Positions 1-16,380 of a stretch of DNA of 44,884 bases are shown here, piece by piece. The notes beneath the pieces were generated by a model. It was not told the origin of the DNA, ran no database searches, and saw nothing but the letters and a program-made list of their open reading frames with translations. Position numbers and translations under genes: made by a program. Within the stretch, counting starts at the first letter, position 1, and every line of letters starts with the position of its first letter. This DNA is from Ichthyophonus hoferi (lineage: Eukaryota; Opisthokonta; Ichthyosporea; Ichthyophonida; Ichthyophonidae): contig NAOQ01000575.1 of NCBI GenBank assembly GCA_002751075.1, positions 1-44,884 of the forward strand. The letters run 5' to 3'.

Positions 1-125
1 GGTATATACAGTGCATTAAGGTATATACAGGATATTATAGGGTATATACACGGTATTTTACGAACCTCTTACTATGAATTCACATGATAGACCTGTTTAC
101 TGACCATAGCGCTGCCTCTCTCTAG

Positions 126-716
126 AGATGAAGAGATAGAGCCAGCTCATAGATGGTTAGAAGCCGTTACTCGGGCCACCATGCAGACCTACCTGACTCA
201 TATCATGGCCATCCCTGCCCTGTCTGCGTATGGTGCTAACCAACTAGCTAAAGATATAGGTACCTCCCTTACCTACGCCCTATTGACTAGTGGCTGGTTG
301 AGAGGGTATTGTTCAGCTTCACAGTCGATCAATGTATCTTAAGGATAGTTTAAAGGCAGAGTCTTATAGTAATAGGGTAGGAGGTGAAGGAAAAGGGAGG
401 TGTAGTGACCAGGGGTCTAGAAACATTAACCATGTACCCTATAGCTTGTACTCTATCCTATACTCTGTACCCTACAGTGTATCCTCTATCCTATCCTATA
501 CTATGTATATCTAGTATATAGTGTATACTCTGTCCTATCCTATACTATGTATATCTATGTATATAGAGTATACCTTATCCTATCCTATCTTTCTCTCCTA
601 CTAATGGGAGGGGGCTGTCAGAATACCTATGTAATGTACTCAATGTGCTGGATGTGGAGCCCAGTGCGGATCTCTCCCACATGCTAATGCTAGCCAAGGC
701 GACACCAGGCGAGTAG
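126..716 (+). CDS. COG7: COG7, C-terminal end (partial; Golgi tethering complex subunit 7)
   Basis: Last part of COG subunit 7, a lobe-B member of the conserved oligomeric Golgi complex that tethers retrograde vesicles at the Golgi. Two exons are readable: 126..259 (acceptor ctctctag, donor gtacct) and 622..716 (acceptor ggctgtcag). The phases match (one base + two bases). The first translates with RATMQTYLTHIMAIPALS and ANQLAKDI, the second with EYLCNVLNVLDVEPS and LSHMLMLAKATPGE. These follow the human COG7 C-terminus (ATMQTYCDAILQIPELS, QLATDIDYLINVMDALG, TLQHIVTLLKTRPED) from memory. Reading straight on gives a TAG at 714-716, about 25 residues earlier than human COG7. Alternatively, GGCGA could splice at gtaggt to an exon after 774 that carries a SRLPR stretch resembling human GLPRR. 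Earlier exons lie outside the window. The identification is solid; the exact end is not. Confidence 0.82.
417..597. repeat. imperfect tandem repeat in the COG7 intron
   Basis: The intron 260..621 is filled with repeats of the kind CTATCCTATACTATGTATAT, about 45 bp per copy with variation. A related short run of GGTATATACAG copies lies at 1-50. No coding signal is seen in it. Confidence 0.6.
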
Positions 717-1178
717 GTGGCCCTCTCCTGCTCTAGTACTAGTCACCGATATAGGGGTTATATATATAGGTCATGCCATACCTGCACGCTCTCGCGCCTT
801 CCTCGTAATGACCCAATTACATTATCGCGATATACTTAAAAAGGAACAGATACGTGTTGCACTTCTTTCTACCTATATCTAGGGTATATGTATAGCTAAC
901 AATCACACTAACCAAGGGGTATGGCCCAATATGATCCAATCTACACAAAGAGAATATGAACTATATGCTCCAATCACTATCCTTTAAAGATTGGACACAC
1001 CAATCATACGTAACAATACCGCGTGATCGACACATCCTAATTAAGGCCATGAAGGCCATATAACCAACCAATCACTGATCACTATTTGTCACAGGATCAA
1101 GCAACTACCAATGGGGACTGCCGGTGGTAGTCTAAGCCGCATGACAGAGAGAATAGGGGCCATCCGTCAGGAGTAGAC

Positions 1179-1184
1179 TTTATT
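1179..1184 (-). terminator. poly(A) signal AATAAA, likely of FECH
   Basis: AATAAA on the minus strand, about 110 bases past the FECH stop codon and in the convergent gap between COG7 and FECH. Confidence 0.5.
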
Positions 1185-1292
1185 ATTATATAAACTGTAC
1201 ATATAATGTTACACTAAGATTGACATGCTGGTTTTATCTCCCTCGCTACGTTGTCTCCCTCCTTTCTCCCTTCCTAATATTTCACCTATTAT

Positions 1293-4984
<3,692 letters not shown>

Positions 4985-7505
4985 CTGTAAGAAAATATTG
5001 GGTCAGGTAGGACAAGGACCCTCCTGGTCTCTTTCTTTGTACTCTACTACCTCATGTTCTCCCTCCTTTTTATCTAAGCTGCTTCTTAAATACTCTAGCA
5101 TTTGCTCAGTTACTAACCACTACTTAACCAGAGGGTGATCTTACTGTGCTTTTATTGTATATTTCCTGCATAGTGTCTTCAAGGTAGTGAGGGCAGGCAG
5201 GGCCTCTGAAGGGATGAAGTGGGGGAATAGAAGTTGAGACGATCAGTTTGTATTATAAGTATACCAGTGCATATATATATATATATATATAAGATAGGCG
5301 CTAACCCCTTACGACTGTTGCCTGCAAGAGTGGCAGCAGTGACAGTTTCATATTATGTAGCAACCCTATCCTACCGATAGGTTACGATTGTGATGTAGAG
5401 AATGTAGGAGCGATTAACAAATAACGAATACTCAATAGTGTAATCCATGCTCAATTAAGTGACTTCATAATATTTCATGCAGTGATTGGCTTACAAAGTG
5501 ACGTGGGAATTGGGTGGGACATTGGTATTTGGATAAAATGCCAATACTTATCAATGATTGGCTAAGAGCGTGATGGAACTCTGTTAAACCACATATAGTA
5601 ATTTTGATCTCGCCATGGTTCGGCCTTCTTTCCCCCAATAATATAGTTTGTATATCAGGATACATTATTCAGTCGTTAATTATATTGGCTAATAATCTGG
5701 CTATGCTTGATCGTAAGATGAGCAGCCCCAGTAGTTATAAATATTAACACTATAGATCTTAAATAGTTGATATAGAGAGAAAGATCTGTAGGTACTTATT
5801 AGCTAATCGCCTCTAAACTATTCTGCATTATGATTGTATGGGGGGAAATGTTGCCCTTGATTTAGCTGTTTCATACACTAAACCATTATATACCTTGAAG
5901 GATAAAGTGTTTTAAAAATGAACATTATTATATATAATAGATTTTTAAAAAATTTGCATAGTTTTACACTATTTTAAAATTGCCAAGATAGTCTAGTTTT
6001 GGTCTGATAGTCTGGTTGAAAAAGAGGGATTGTCCAGTGTAGTTACTCTAGATGAAAATGAGTTAAGAATCAACACTATATTCACTTGTTCCACAAGGTG
6101 ACCAAGCTTTGACCAAATAAAACTACTTAAGAATTACTGTTTGCAATGAAATTTATTATTTTTCCACTCGGTGAGATCTTTCTCTCCTCTGTGAAGAATA
6201 TTCGGCTTTACTCCAGGATTGAAGCATCTTGCTTTCTACGTTGACCTCAAAATACATCCCTATAAAGTCTCTGCAAGCTCGTCTTAGGTCTGATAAACCT
6301 AGATATTTTATTTAAGTAACTTATGATAATTAGCTAATAAAGTGGTACAAATAGGGTGTGCCAAAACTGATTGGAGTAATTTCATTGGTTGTTGACTCAG
6401 ATGGTAGTAACTACAGCTATAACCTCATAGGATAGTAAAATATATTATTTCACTGGTCCAATCATTAGATAGCAGTTGTCATGTTATAAAAATGAGGCAA
6501 TTAATCGGTCGACCGCTTATCCGTAGTAAAGTGGACGAATCGGATTCAGAGATAAGAGTAATTGGCTGGTCTACGTAGTCATAGAGATACGGCATCCTTT
6601 TGAATATTAATAATAAAATGAGCCACCGCGCTGTGCTGCTGCACATCTTCTTTCCTGCAAGTCATAAGTAAGGTATGACAAAGGAATCACACATTATAGG
6701 TATAAAGGTATACACAGAAATGTCAATGTCCTGTACAGTAGGACTAATACAAACGTTAATATAGTATGACATACAGGATAATAGTATAGCTTCAAGGCCT
6801 AGCCCTATCTATACCCTAATAAAAATCACCACTCACAACACCACCTAAACCTAAAGGTCTATCAAAGGAAGTCATGCATATCTATCTATTCAAACTCGGT
6901 CTACAATCTAGACAGATATTTTCATGCTAGTGCCACACGGTTCAAGTTGTATTAGAAATTAAATTTTAAAACGGAAAAACCTCATAGACAACCCACCAAT
7001 GGGCAAATCAGCCAAGACTTTTATATAATATTAACTATTAAGTTTCACCGTCCCCTCCGCAATTACGCTATATTATAGCCTGGCCAGAGCGTGGACCAGT
7101 AATAAATCACCATTTGGCGGACCAAAGCATAATCATTCGTGTAGAGTGGACCCAAATACCAACTACAATCTTGTTCGACTATGCTATCACAGTATTGTAT
7201 ACTATAGAACTAAATTATAAGGCCATAATGATTATGAAAAACAAAAGATAAAATTGAAGTCTACGGCATAATGCAAATAATTATTCTCCACTTGTTTAAA
7301 TCTTAAACCGTAATTAACTTGAAATTGACATGTAAAAACTACCAGTTCACTCTTGGGAAGGATGTATGATGGATCACTGGTGAGAGAGGAATAAGATATG
7401 GGCATATACGGCTGTCAATATATATGATGGGGGGAGGCCTGGGTACCTAGTGCGTGTTATATGGCACACAGATACAAGTGTACATTGCATGTTGATGTGT
7501 TCACT
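4985..7505. other. intergenic; FECH 5' end presumably inside
   Basis: No exon recognised on either strand. The first FECH exon and its promoter should lie in the first part of this stretch. An (AT)n run sits at 5270-5292. Several TGATTGG/CCAATCA heptamers occur (5483, 5555, 6368, 6458). The rest is AT-rich with no long open frame. Confidence 0.5.
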
Positions 7506-10500
7506 CTAAAAATTCCGAAAGATGTCGTCATAAGGGTCCTTAAACCCGTCTCCCATCCACACCACTGGCTCTTCATCGTACCGATCGAAGTTGGAGTAAT
7601 CACCTGGCCCTGCTGTCTTGGGCACATAGGGAGAGGGAATCTTCTTGGCATGCATGGCCTCCCAGCACATCCCCTGGTAGGGCCCCAGTGCTGTTATAAG
7701 CCTACCGCAAAGATCTTATCTAATCTAACCGTGTGGGATGGGTCTCTTGGGATGATTGCATGTATGCATAGAGTATAGAGTAGCCAGAAATTAAGGATAC
7801 AAATGGCAAAAGCCAAAGGAAAATGCATTATATGATGTAGAAAGAATAACGGTCAAAATGAAAAAACGACACTTAAACACTACTAGCAGCAAGTATGATT
7901 ACCCTGCCTAATCTACACTAGCCCACCCTTAAGGCCCCATCCTGTACAACTGCTTACCCTAAAGTAGGGGTGGGACTTCACGTCTTGCGATCCCCTCTTC
8001 ATATTACCCAATCGTTTGGTCAGGTCGCTAGTAAGCAGCTGTGCTATGATGTTACGCTGTATGATTCATTGGCGGGTGAATCTATTGACCAATCATATTC
8101 TACTCATTTTTCTATTCGCTTTCAGACGTCACCCCACAAGCAATCAATTAACCAATAAAACACCTTCATCATAACTTGACCAATAAAAATACCAGAATCA
8201 CCCCATCCCTCCCTATCAGAAACCCCTCTACTCTGTAATTTCTCCCTTCTCCTCTCTTACCTACATGTAACCACTTATCCCTAGACATATTACCGTCCAA
8301 TTAAACCTTCCTTTATAAATCAACCAGCCAACCAAGTGAAACCAGTGCCTACCTCATCAGGCTTAAAGTGGGGAGGGAAGGCCAGGCGGCCCTCCACAAT
8401 CTTCTTACACATCTCCATTTGACTCTGATCGTAGAAAGGAGCGTGCCCACACCTCATTTCATACAGCAACACCCCTAACCATCAGGAACCAAGGACATGT
8501 TAGCAACCAGGGTAGTAGAATATGACAAACTAAGAGAAAAAGTGGGGAAAAGAGAGATAGAGAGAAAAGAAACACGAGTTAAGCAAGTACAACAGTAATC
8601 AAATGGGGGATAGAGGGAAGAGGTGGGTAGGAGACCAGGGGAGGTAGAGGGAGTAGGAGACTATCTCTATATGCAATTACTCAATACTATCAGATTAATC
8701 AATGTCTACAAATCAATCATTACCATATATACCCATCATCGACTACTCTATTCTAACCCTCCCGTAATAATGACGTAATGCAAGCCATAGCATACTTCCA
8801 TACTAACACATAGCATACTATCATATAAGACATAGCATACTATCATATTAAGACATAGCATACTATTATATTAGGACATAGCAGACTACCATATTAAGAC
8901 ATGACCCCTGGCTATACGGCCTTGTGATTAAGACCCAATACTATGTACGTACCTAGAGCCCACCAGTCCACTGCATGGGCATAGCCCTTGCTCAGGATGA
9001 TCTCGGGAGCGAGGTACTCAGGGGTGCCACACAGGGTCCAGGTACGGTCTGTCACCATCTTGGCAAAGCCAAAGTCCGTGATGCGCATATAGCCAATGGA
9101 ATCAATAAGCAGGTTCTCAGGCTGCAAAGAACACCAATGATTAGACAGTATTTCAAGGCCGCCAATAGCCTAAGAGGTTTAGTATGTTAATGTCAGAATC
9201 CAACTATTATCTTAAATAGTCAATAGTTTATTCCGGGGATAATAAATTTGACAGTTAAAACATGTAGGTCTGTATACCCCTAAGGAAGGGATACACGTCT
9301 TCAATTAATCTAGGTGGTTGTAGGATAAGGTAGACCAACCGTAAGGTGAGATATAAATCGCTAGGCCTATTAGGAGTAAAGTGATAAAAATACCGGGCAG
9401 AACCTGGTGAGATGTAGGTGTGGTAGCTATGGCAACAGCAGGGTATGTGAGGCTGGAAAACACCATAAAAAGGATATAACTAAATGGGATGATTGCGGCA
9501 TATAGGGGATTCACATAGAATGCCTTAACCTTAATAGTCACTGGTGGACTATCATTCTTCTAATCTACCCTGTTGGCCCCAAGTATTAAACACTACACCT
9601 TCCGATCTTAATAAAGCACGTGTCAACCAATCGGCACTCACCTTCAGATCTCGGTAAACAATATCAAGATTATGCTGTGAGTATTAGGGCAAGGTTAGGG
9701 GTATATAGTAGGGGCAGGGCTATTAACATCATTATTGCTATTATGACTTAACTGTTATTTCTATTAATACTTCTATTACTCTTTCACTCGTTCGTTTTGT
9801 TATTAATCGTACGCCTTATGGCTTATACATCGCACCTCATTGGACGACAAGACATCCATCTCTACCAATCAAAACCCACCTATTCCTCACCCTACACCAA
9901 TCCCTACGCACCCTTTCTCTTTTCTAGCCCCGACAACATTCTCCACATCTCTTCCCCATACTTTCAACCAATCACCTACCAAGTATTCAAATGCCATGAC
10001 AACCTGGGCCGCGAAGAAGCGAGTAATATCGTAAGAGAAATAATGATTACGATGTATATGAGTGAACATCTCTCCTCCATTAATATATTCCATTAGGAAG
10101 TAGATCGACCGGTTATCCTGCACCATATATAGGTCAGTACCCAGGGTAACCATTGGTTATTAAAGGTGGGCATGAAAGGGGTTATGGAACTACTAAACTA
10201 TTATAATATTAGAGTATTGATATACTAATATACTATTGCAATACTATACTATAGTATTATATCACTACACCCTTACAGTGAGATATACAGAGATACACAA
10301 TGTGATATATAGTGAGATATACCGTGTGATATACAGTGCGATATACAGTGAGATACACAATGTGATAAATTGTGAGATATACAGTGTGGTCTACAGTGAG
10401 ATATACAGTGTGATAAATAATGAAAGAGTCCCAACAGCAGGCAGTGTACCTGGAAGTAGTCTATAAGATGTATGATAAAAGGGCAGCTAATACATGACAG

Positions 10501-10772
10501 GATGTTCTTCTCGTTGGCGGTATGTTCCACCTGTACCAATCACTGGTCAACATCATCAGACCACCAACCAAAGACATGCATCCAAACTCTTCAGGGCAAC
10601 ATGTTGTACCCACCTGCTTCAGTTTAATAATGACTTCCTTACGGATAATTTTCAAAGCTCGGTATTGGTCGTCTCTTTTATCTCTTACCAGCAAGACTCT
10701 CCCAAAAGAACCAGTGCCCAGTGTGCGCACCATCTCAAAGTCATTCAAGTTGTTGCGGACACTTCCCTGCAT
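7506..10772 (-). CDS. PRKX/PKA-catalytic-subunit-like AGC serine/threonine kinase
   Basis: Complete AGC kinase of 322 residues if it starts at ATG 10772. Exons: 10772..10614, 10530..10450, 10117..9980, 9674..9642, 9121..8953, 8474..8353, 8056..7958, 7673..7506; 969 nt with all phases consistent. Motifs: glycine loop LGTGSFGRV (residues 18-26), ATP lysine K41 in ALKII, helix-C glutamate in ANEKNIL, catalytic YRDLKPEN (D135), DFG (D153), activation-loop threonine T166 in [23 protein letters not shown], and C-lobe [11 protein letters not shown]. The AGC tail [12 protein letters not shown] ends in FRNF, the FxxF hydrophobic motif. The RLGNMK stretch and the FxNF end resemble PRKX more than PKA-alpha, but an orthology call needs a tree. 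It should phosphorylate Arg-rich Ser/Thr sites and bind PKA-type regulators. Unrecognised exons end 100 bp upstream (10872), so the N-terminus could be longer. A GTG codon precedes the ATG; I chose the ATG. Confidence 0.93.
8787..8902. repeat. tandem repeat, about 23-bp unit, in a kinase intron
   Basis: About five imperfect copies of a unit like ACATAGCATACTATCATATT, inside the intron between kinase exons 9121..8953 and 8474..8353. Confidence 0.7.
10270..10425. repeat. tandem repeat of GATATACAGTG type in a kinase intron
   Basis: Repeated units such as GAGATATACAGTGTGATATA fill most of the intron between exons 10530..10450 and 10117..9980. Long frames across it (Ile/Ser/His-rich) are products of the repeat. 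Confidence 0.7.
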
Positions 10773-10871
10773 CACCCATCAGACATCTTCTCTATGCTCG
10801 GATATGTTATATGCTATATACACATATAGTTATATACTGCTCTAGACACCAAGGTATACATACATACACAC

Positions 10872-12970
10872 CTTCATAATCCACAGCCACAGGCCTAGGC
10901 TTTCCCCCTCTACAAACATGTCTTAGTCGACTTACAGCTATACATATCCACATACCCCCTAACTTACCCCTCCATGAGCTCTAACGACCTGCAATCTCTC
11001 GTCGTAACATCTTCGTTGGTGTACCATAGTGGCACACTGACTGGGTTTACGATAAGACCATGTATTACCTTGACCTGAAAATCACCAATCAGCGAGGGTC
11101 GGGGGCATAAGTTCAAACCACTAGATCTACATACCAGGCAGAACAGAGCAATAATATCAAAGATCGTTGGAGTGCCAATAGCATTCAACTATCTCATACT
11201 TATCCCATAATATCATATAAAGTTCTAGCAGGAGGTGGTGTCTCATTGGCCATTTACCATCCTTGGTGTGGGCTATGTATGCTCCCTTTCCTTGGCTTAT
11301 CTAGAGTTAAACGATTGCATTGGTGCAAAAAAAAAAACCATACTTAGAGGCAGCATTCCCCCTCCCACCCATATATAGATCCATATGCCCCCATATTATT
11401 GCCCTCCCTACCTTTAGATACTAGTAAGTCAGCTATTAAATTAGGTAGGTCTTTCCACCGGCTCTCATCTGCCTGTAGGATTGGTCCTAGAGTGTCCGTG
11501 ACCAGGCGCCAATCAGCGAGGATATCTTCAAATGCATCGCTATGTGCCAATACCACATCCTGAACAGCATTACGTAAGTATGGGTGGTACTGTGGGCTGT
11601 ATGATTAGCACTCGGAGGAAATAGCAGAAAAGGGGAGCGGAGGGGTACGTATGCTAATATTATATATGTATGTATATATATATATATATGCCTCTTTATA
11701 TCTCTAGGTTTCAGGCCAACCAGAGAAAACAAATAGGAGATGTGCTAGAGAATATAGAGTAGACTAGAGGAAAAATAACTGATAACCATAGAAAACAACA
11801 AGACCCTACCGTCTTTGTCCCATATATCTTGGACTGTATCCTATACTTGTCTCGGCTAAGTGCACCTGCCCCCCCTATTAATACATGATATCTCCCTCCA
11901 TATCGCCACCCTCTACAAACAGTCTATGTTATTAGTTCATTATAGTGTACAGGGGTATAGAGCAACATAATCGGCAGGGACGGAGCTGAGGGGATAAACG
12001 TGTAATGATTACAAATATACATAAAGGGGGTTGGTATCTAATATATTAGTCTACCATTCAAGGTAATAAATGAAATTACTGTGTAAGGAGAAGGAAGTGA
12101 CCCGTTACAAACATAAGCTAACCATGTCTGTCAAGAATATAATGGTATAGTGGCCATGGGTGAGAGAAGGTCGGATATAATAGCTAACCACATGCGATGA
12201 GGAAGAAGACGTATAAATGGAAAAGGGGGAAAGAAAAAGAAAGAAAAAGAAAGGGAGGTACGACAATAACATGTTATGTAACTTAATATGGAGCCCGAGC
12301 ATACCTTTAATACGGGACATAAACTGCCAATGTTCAGGGGTAGTTAGTCGAAAAAATCGAGTATCATAGACAATACCCTCTCTTTCGCATATCTAAAATA
12401 GATAAATAGAATTGGTTATTAGCATTATAGGGGTTAATAAGATAACTCTTCCCAAGAAAGAGGGGAGGATGTGGGAAGGGGAAAGTAAAGAAAGAGGGTA
12501 GGAGGGAAGAACAAGTGAGAAAGAAGGGACATAAATCATATGAAAAAGGTAGATAAGACGTAGAAGGTAAAAAATGTAAATGTAGGGCGAATAATACAGA
12601 GATATCCGTAAGGGTGGGTGTTGTGTATATATGAATTGCACATAATAAAATAAAATGTAGGTTTGATTATAGCGAGTCCTCCCATAGACTAAGAGAAATC
12701 ATAGAACAGGGTAGCTAGAGTCACCCCAGACAGTCACTAACCACACATACTACTTAAATATACAAAGATTGTGTTCACGTATGTGTTTATATGTGTGTGC
12801 ATATGTGTACATATGGGTGTGTATGGGATTACCCGATTGTGGAGGTGTAAAGATTTATATAAATGCGTGTGTAGGAGCGATGTTATGTGTATGGGTGCAG
12901 TGGCGGAAAGTACCTTTCTGATTTGTCCCTTAGGGTCCTCAGGTACAGGGTATGGCTTGCACAGCACCAT
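10872..12970 (-). CDS. unrecognised multi-exon protein (possibly 5' part of the kinase gene)
   Basis: A chain of small exons with good splice sites and coding-like translations; I do not recognise the family. Proposed exons: 12970..12914 (MVLCKPYPVPEDPKGQIRK; could begin at 12994), 12392..12305 (ICEREGIVYDTRFFRLT..), 11865..11810 (ALSRDKYRIQSKIYGTKT), 11559..11412 (DVVLAHSDAFEDILADW..), 11290..11258 (KGAYIAHTKDG, weak), about 11188..11135 (LNAIGTPTIFDIIALFCL), 11074..10968 (VKVIHGLIVNPVSVPLWY..) and 10909..10872 (GGKPRPVAVDYE). Phases agree except between 11258 and about 11188, so one exon there is wrong or missing. No signal peptide or clear membrane segment is visible; the LNAIG exon is short and hydrophobic. 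The last exon ends in an open phase only 100 bp before the kinase start, which leaves little room for a 3' end and promoter. It may be spliced into the kinase or end in a way I cannot see. Confidence 0.6.
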
Positions 12971-12994
12971 ATTTAGGTTTGTTTCACTTGTCAC

Positions 12995-15900
12995 CTATAC
13001 GGTTGACCTGCTAACCCGCAGGTTAGCCAGAGAGTGTATGTCCCACGACTGGAATAACAAACACGCCTATAACTCAGTGATGTACTGATACTGACTACTA
13101 CCTACTCTGCAAGAGGCTATAAAAGATGGCACGTATGCTCTGGCCTTTATTAAACATGGGTAGCAAATACAAGAAACTTGAACTGACTAAATAAAAAAAA
13201 TGGCATTCACACATATGATAGATATATCCTGCCCTACATATAAAAAGAGTACAGACAATTTAATATTATTAGAGTTGCCTGCCAACCGCAAAAATTGATA
13301 TCATAATTGATAGATAGCCATTGTAATAATCTATGGCAATAATAGGGATTAATGCCGATTAGCACAAAATAGTAGCGATATATAACAATTATGTGCGATT
13401 CTAGGCGATAATTGGTTATTAATTGAAATTAATGATGATTAATTTAATCGTTGGAGTCTGTATCATAAATAGACCGTCGTGGCCTGTAACGTCATGAAAG
13501 CATGGATTTGACCCTCCCTTGGCCCTATAGGTAGCCAATAAAACTGGATCATAGCTTTATATAGTGTGATTTTAATTCCTATCAATAATAAGTCTGTATT
13601 ATCTGATCAATAGATCGGCTGAGTCACACCACTAAATGCTAATCTATATTGTGAGTCGCCAAGCACGTACCAAACGATATTAATACTTTGTAATCTGGTT
13701 GGTCAGCTTCTCATTAAATCTCTCTCGAGAGCCTCTTACCTTCCATGGCTTTCTAAACACTACCTTTGGATACGATACTAAACAGGGTGAAAACCTATTG
13801 AAATATTTATTAATATGGCAATTTCCTGCAGGATGGTTATAGACTGCTAGGAGTAGTTTATGAGGCCAAAAGTATAATTACTTTTTTTTATCATGAAAAA
13901 ATATAATATGAAAGATAAATACTTGTTACTGTGCTCTACAAAGTATTATAACTGTAACGAGTTGATAATGTTATTTCGTATCATCCTCTTCAGTTTTATA
14001 AAACTCCAAAAAAATAAAACCACTCTTGAACCATGCAATGCCAATAAGAATGCTCAATATTGCGTTATCAGATTTTATTCGGATAATTTACTTGACCATG
14101 TATGTTTTCTTCTTGTTTTTACCGGGAACCTAGCATTTTATGCGTTCCATAGTTCCTCAGGTTATCAATCTCTTCACCTAAAAAACAATCCTTAAATATT
14201 AGCTATTCTCTTTATAATTAGCTTTTTAAGATGAAAATTAAAATGAGCATGACCATCCATCTCCCAATCATATTTCAACTAACTTCAAGTTAACTACTAC
14301 AACGAGCACTAGAACATTCTGATCTCACCAATACACAGCCTGTCTGATTTATTTGTTGCGTCTAGATTACCTTGACTAATTGCAAGCCCATGAATTAACT
14401 TTCAATCTAAACAATGATACCAATAGCTTACGAAACAATGCGTTTTATTTCATCTGGGTAAAACATTGGTATTATTAGCATGTTTATTGGTCGAAACCTC
14501 ACACCATGATTCCTTATTGCTGTAATTCTCATATTTAAAGTTTATATTCGAGCTTATTTATGATCTTAGGTAGGGTTCATAAGAGTCGCCTCTTTTTCTC
14601 TCTTACTGAAAAATAATCATGTTCATAGTAGTGGTCAGTCTTTAAATGATCCTCACCAAGTGAAAGAAGCAAGAGAATCAATAGATAGATTGTTACTATT
14701 TGTTCCCTCGATCTAACGTTGAGAACGATATTACTGATTATATCGTAATTCTTTATACTATCATGTTTCCGTCCAGTAAATAAAAATATTTGTGTGATTT
14801 ACATAATCATATATGGCAACATGAAGGAAGAGAGGAAACACAACTCAACCACCACCCACCTCTACCGTCTCATCCATGTTCGTCGGTCGCTATTAATGGG
14901 TTATGTTGAAAATAATAGGTAGGGACAGAAGCGTTCCTATGACCTATATTCGTTTAAAGAGAAAGAGTTAAAGTGCGTTTAAACGTATCTCTTTGTGTAC
15001 ACGGAGTACAGATATGATAAGATATGTTTTTATTATTCATCAAATTGCCAGGACTTTTCTTAGGCAGGGTGCCAATCAATGTGTTACCCTATCAAAACCT
15101 TAAACGTTTGGCCTGAAAGGACTTAATATATAGTTGCAAGACCTCTGCAATAGCCTTGTTCAATTTTGATTTATTATCTTGGATTTTTTAGACTGCATAT
15201 ATGCAATAATAATTGCTAATAATATTAAATGATAATTGCCATATAGAGAAATACGCAAGTTAATTAAATATTCCTGTTTCAACAGGTTATAATGGTAGGT
15301 GTGACATAATTTCTAGTATGTTCAGTAACAATCTCGTGGTCTTGGTAGCGAAACAGACATCTTTATTTTATGAATACTTATTATTTTAATTCAAGGTTAA
15401 TTGTTTTTTAGTGCATAAGTTGATTTGATGTGGTTGAGGAGGTCTACCTTTATAAACAATCATAATTTCCTTTGATATTTTTTCTTTTTTTTAAGTACCG
15501 TGTATAGGCGACCCTTATAATTTAAACTACTTTGCTATTTTCTTTTTATTCTGTTGAAGTATTTCAGCTTTGAAAAGTGTTAGGCTGTATATATAGGTCA
15601 CGATGTCTTGTACAACAACTACTTATTTTTCATGGGTGTATTTTTCATGGGTGTACCCAGGTATTTAGTAGCGTTTAGAATAGTTTCATTCGGTAATTGA
15701 AAGCTAGATATTAATTATTGGTAATTAGTTAATTACATATAGTCGCTAATTATATTTAATTAAGACAAAATGTTTCGTGCAGACTAGCACGTGAATTTAT
15801 CGTGGTTATTTTAAAGTGTTGGTATTTGGCGTTTAATATCTCATGGTGATGCATAAGTTTATTCGACTATATCTTTGGGCATTATTGGGCGATGTTAGTG

Positions 15901-16083
15901 GTCCATTAGACAGATTACTTTATGCAAGAGTATACTTTTCACCACATCAACTGGTATTGACCTGAATCAACAACTATAACCAGCATTTACAGACTTAGTC
16001 TGGATCGTGACTGTTGTGTTGCATGAATAAAAAAATTTGTACAAAAGACTTCATTTCTTGGTTCATTTTATTAAGAGGTCTTT
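12995..16083. other. AT-rich stretch, no gene seen
   Basis: No recognisable exon on either strand. An open frame at 13893-14195 (+) has AT-driven composition and no family match. The heptamer TGATTGG common to the left is not seen here. Confidence 0.5.
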
Positions 16084-16380
16084 ATGGTAGCAAGTAGGAG
16101 AGAGGTCTCTATCCCAACGATTAGCAGAGTTAAGCGGAAATCGACCATAACCTCAGCAACTGAGTTAGGATCCATGGGAAAAAAGAAGTTGGGGGTTCAA
16201 CTCTTCTCTGACAGTAAAGAAGACATACCTAGAAATCTTTTGGAGGAACTTAACTCTAGCTCTAGCGATTTGGAAAATGAACAATCTATGTCCGTAGACA
16301 GTGAAGCAGAATCTACCAGCACCACAGATTTTGACAAAATCCAGCAAGACCATTCAAATCAATGGTACCTAATCTTCTAA
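16084..16380 (+). CDS. orphan exon: acidic, serine-rich hypothetical protein
   Basis: An ATG frame of 98 codons whose composition stands out from the AT-rich surroundings. It begins MVASRREVSIPTISRVKRKS (basic) and turns acidic and Ser-rich: VQLFSDSKEDIPRNLLEEL, then ELNSSSSDLENEQSMSVDSE. A possible donor, CAATG|gtacct, falls at 16362, so the true exon may end there. I found no convincing partner exon downstream. Basic-then-acidic low-complexity N-termini occur in many nuclear proteins and in some DNA-transposase-derived proteins; I cannot choose. It may be the first exon of a gene, a gene fragment or a chance frame. Confidence 0.35.
   Translation: MVASRREVSIPTISRVKRKSTITSATELGSMGKKKLGVQLFSDSKEDIPRNLLEELNSSSSDLENEQSMSVDSEAESTSTTDFDKIQQDHSNQWYLIF

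Noticed and set aside
970-1074. CCAATCA copies as terminal repeats of a transposon
   Set aside because: I looked for paired inverted ends with target duplications around the heptamers and saw none that were consistent; kept only as one alternative in the motif finding.
9305-9541. Small hydrophobic protein on the minus strand
   Set aside because: Sits wholly in a kinase intron and its hydrophobicity follows from base composition; no homologue recognised.
10236-10539. Repetitive Ile/His/Ser frames on both strands
   Set aside because: Products of the GATATACAGTG tandem repeat plus part of a kinase exon.
13893-14195. 100-codon plus-strand frame
   Set aside because: Composition follows the AT-rich background; no motif, splice or family support.
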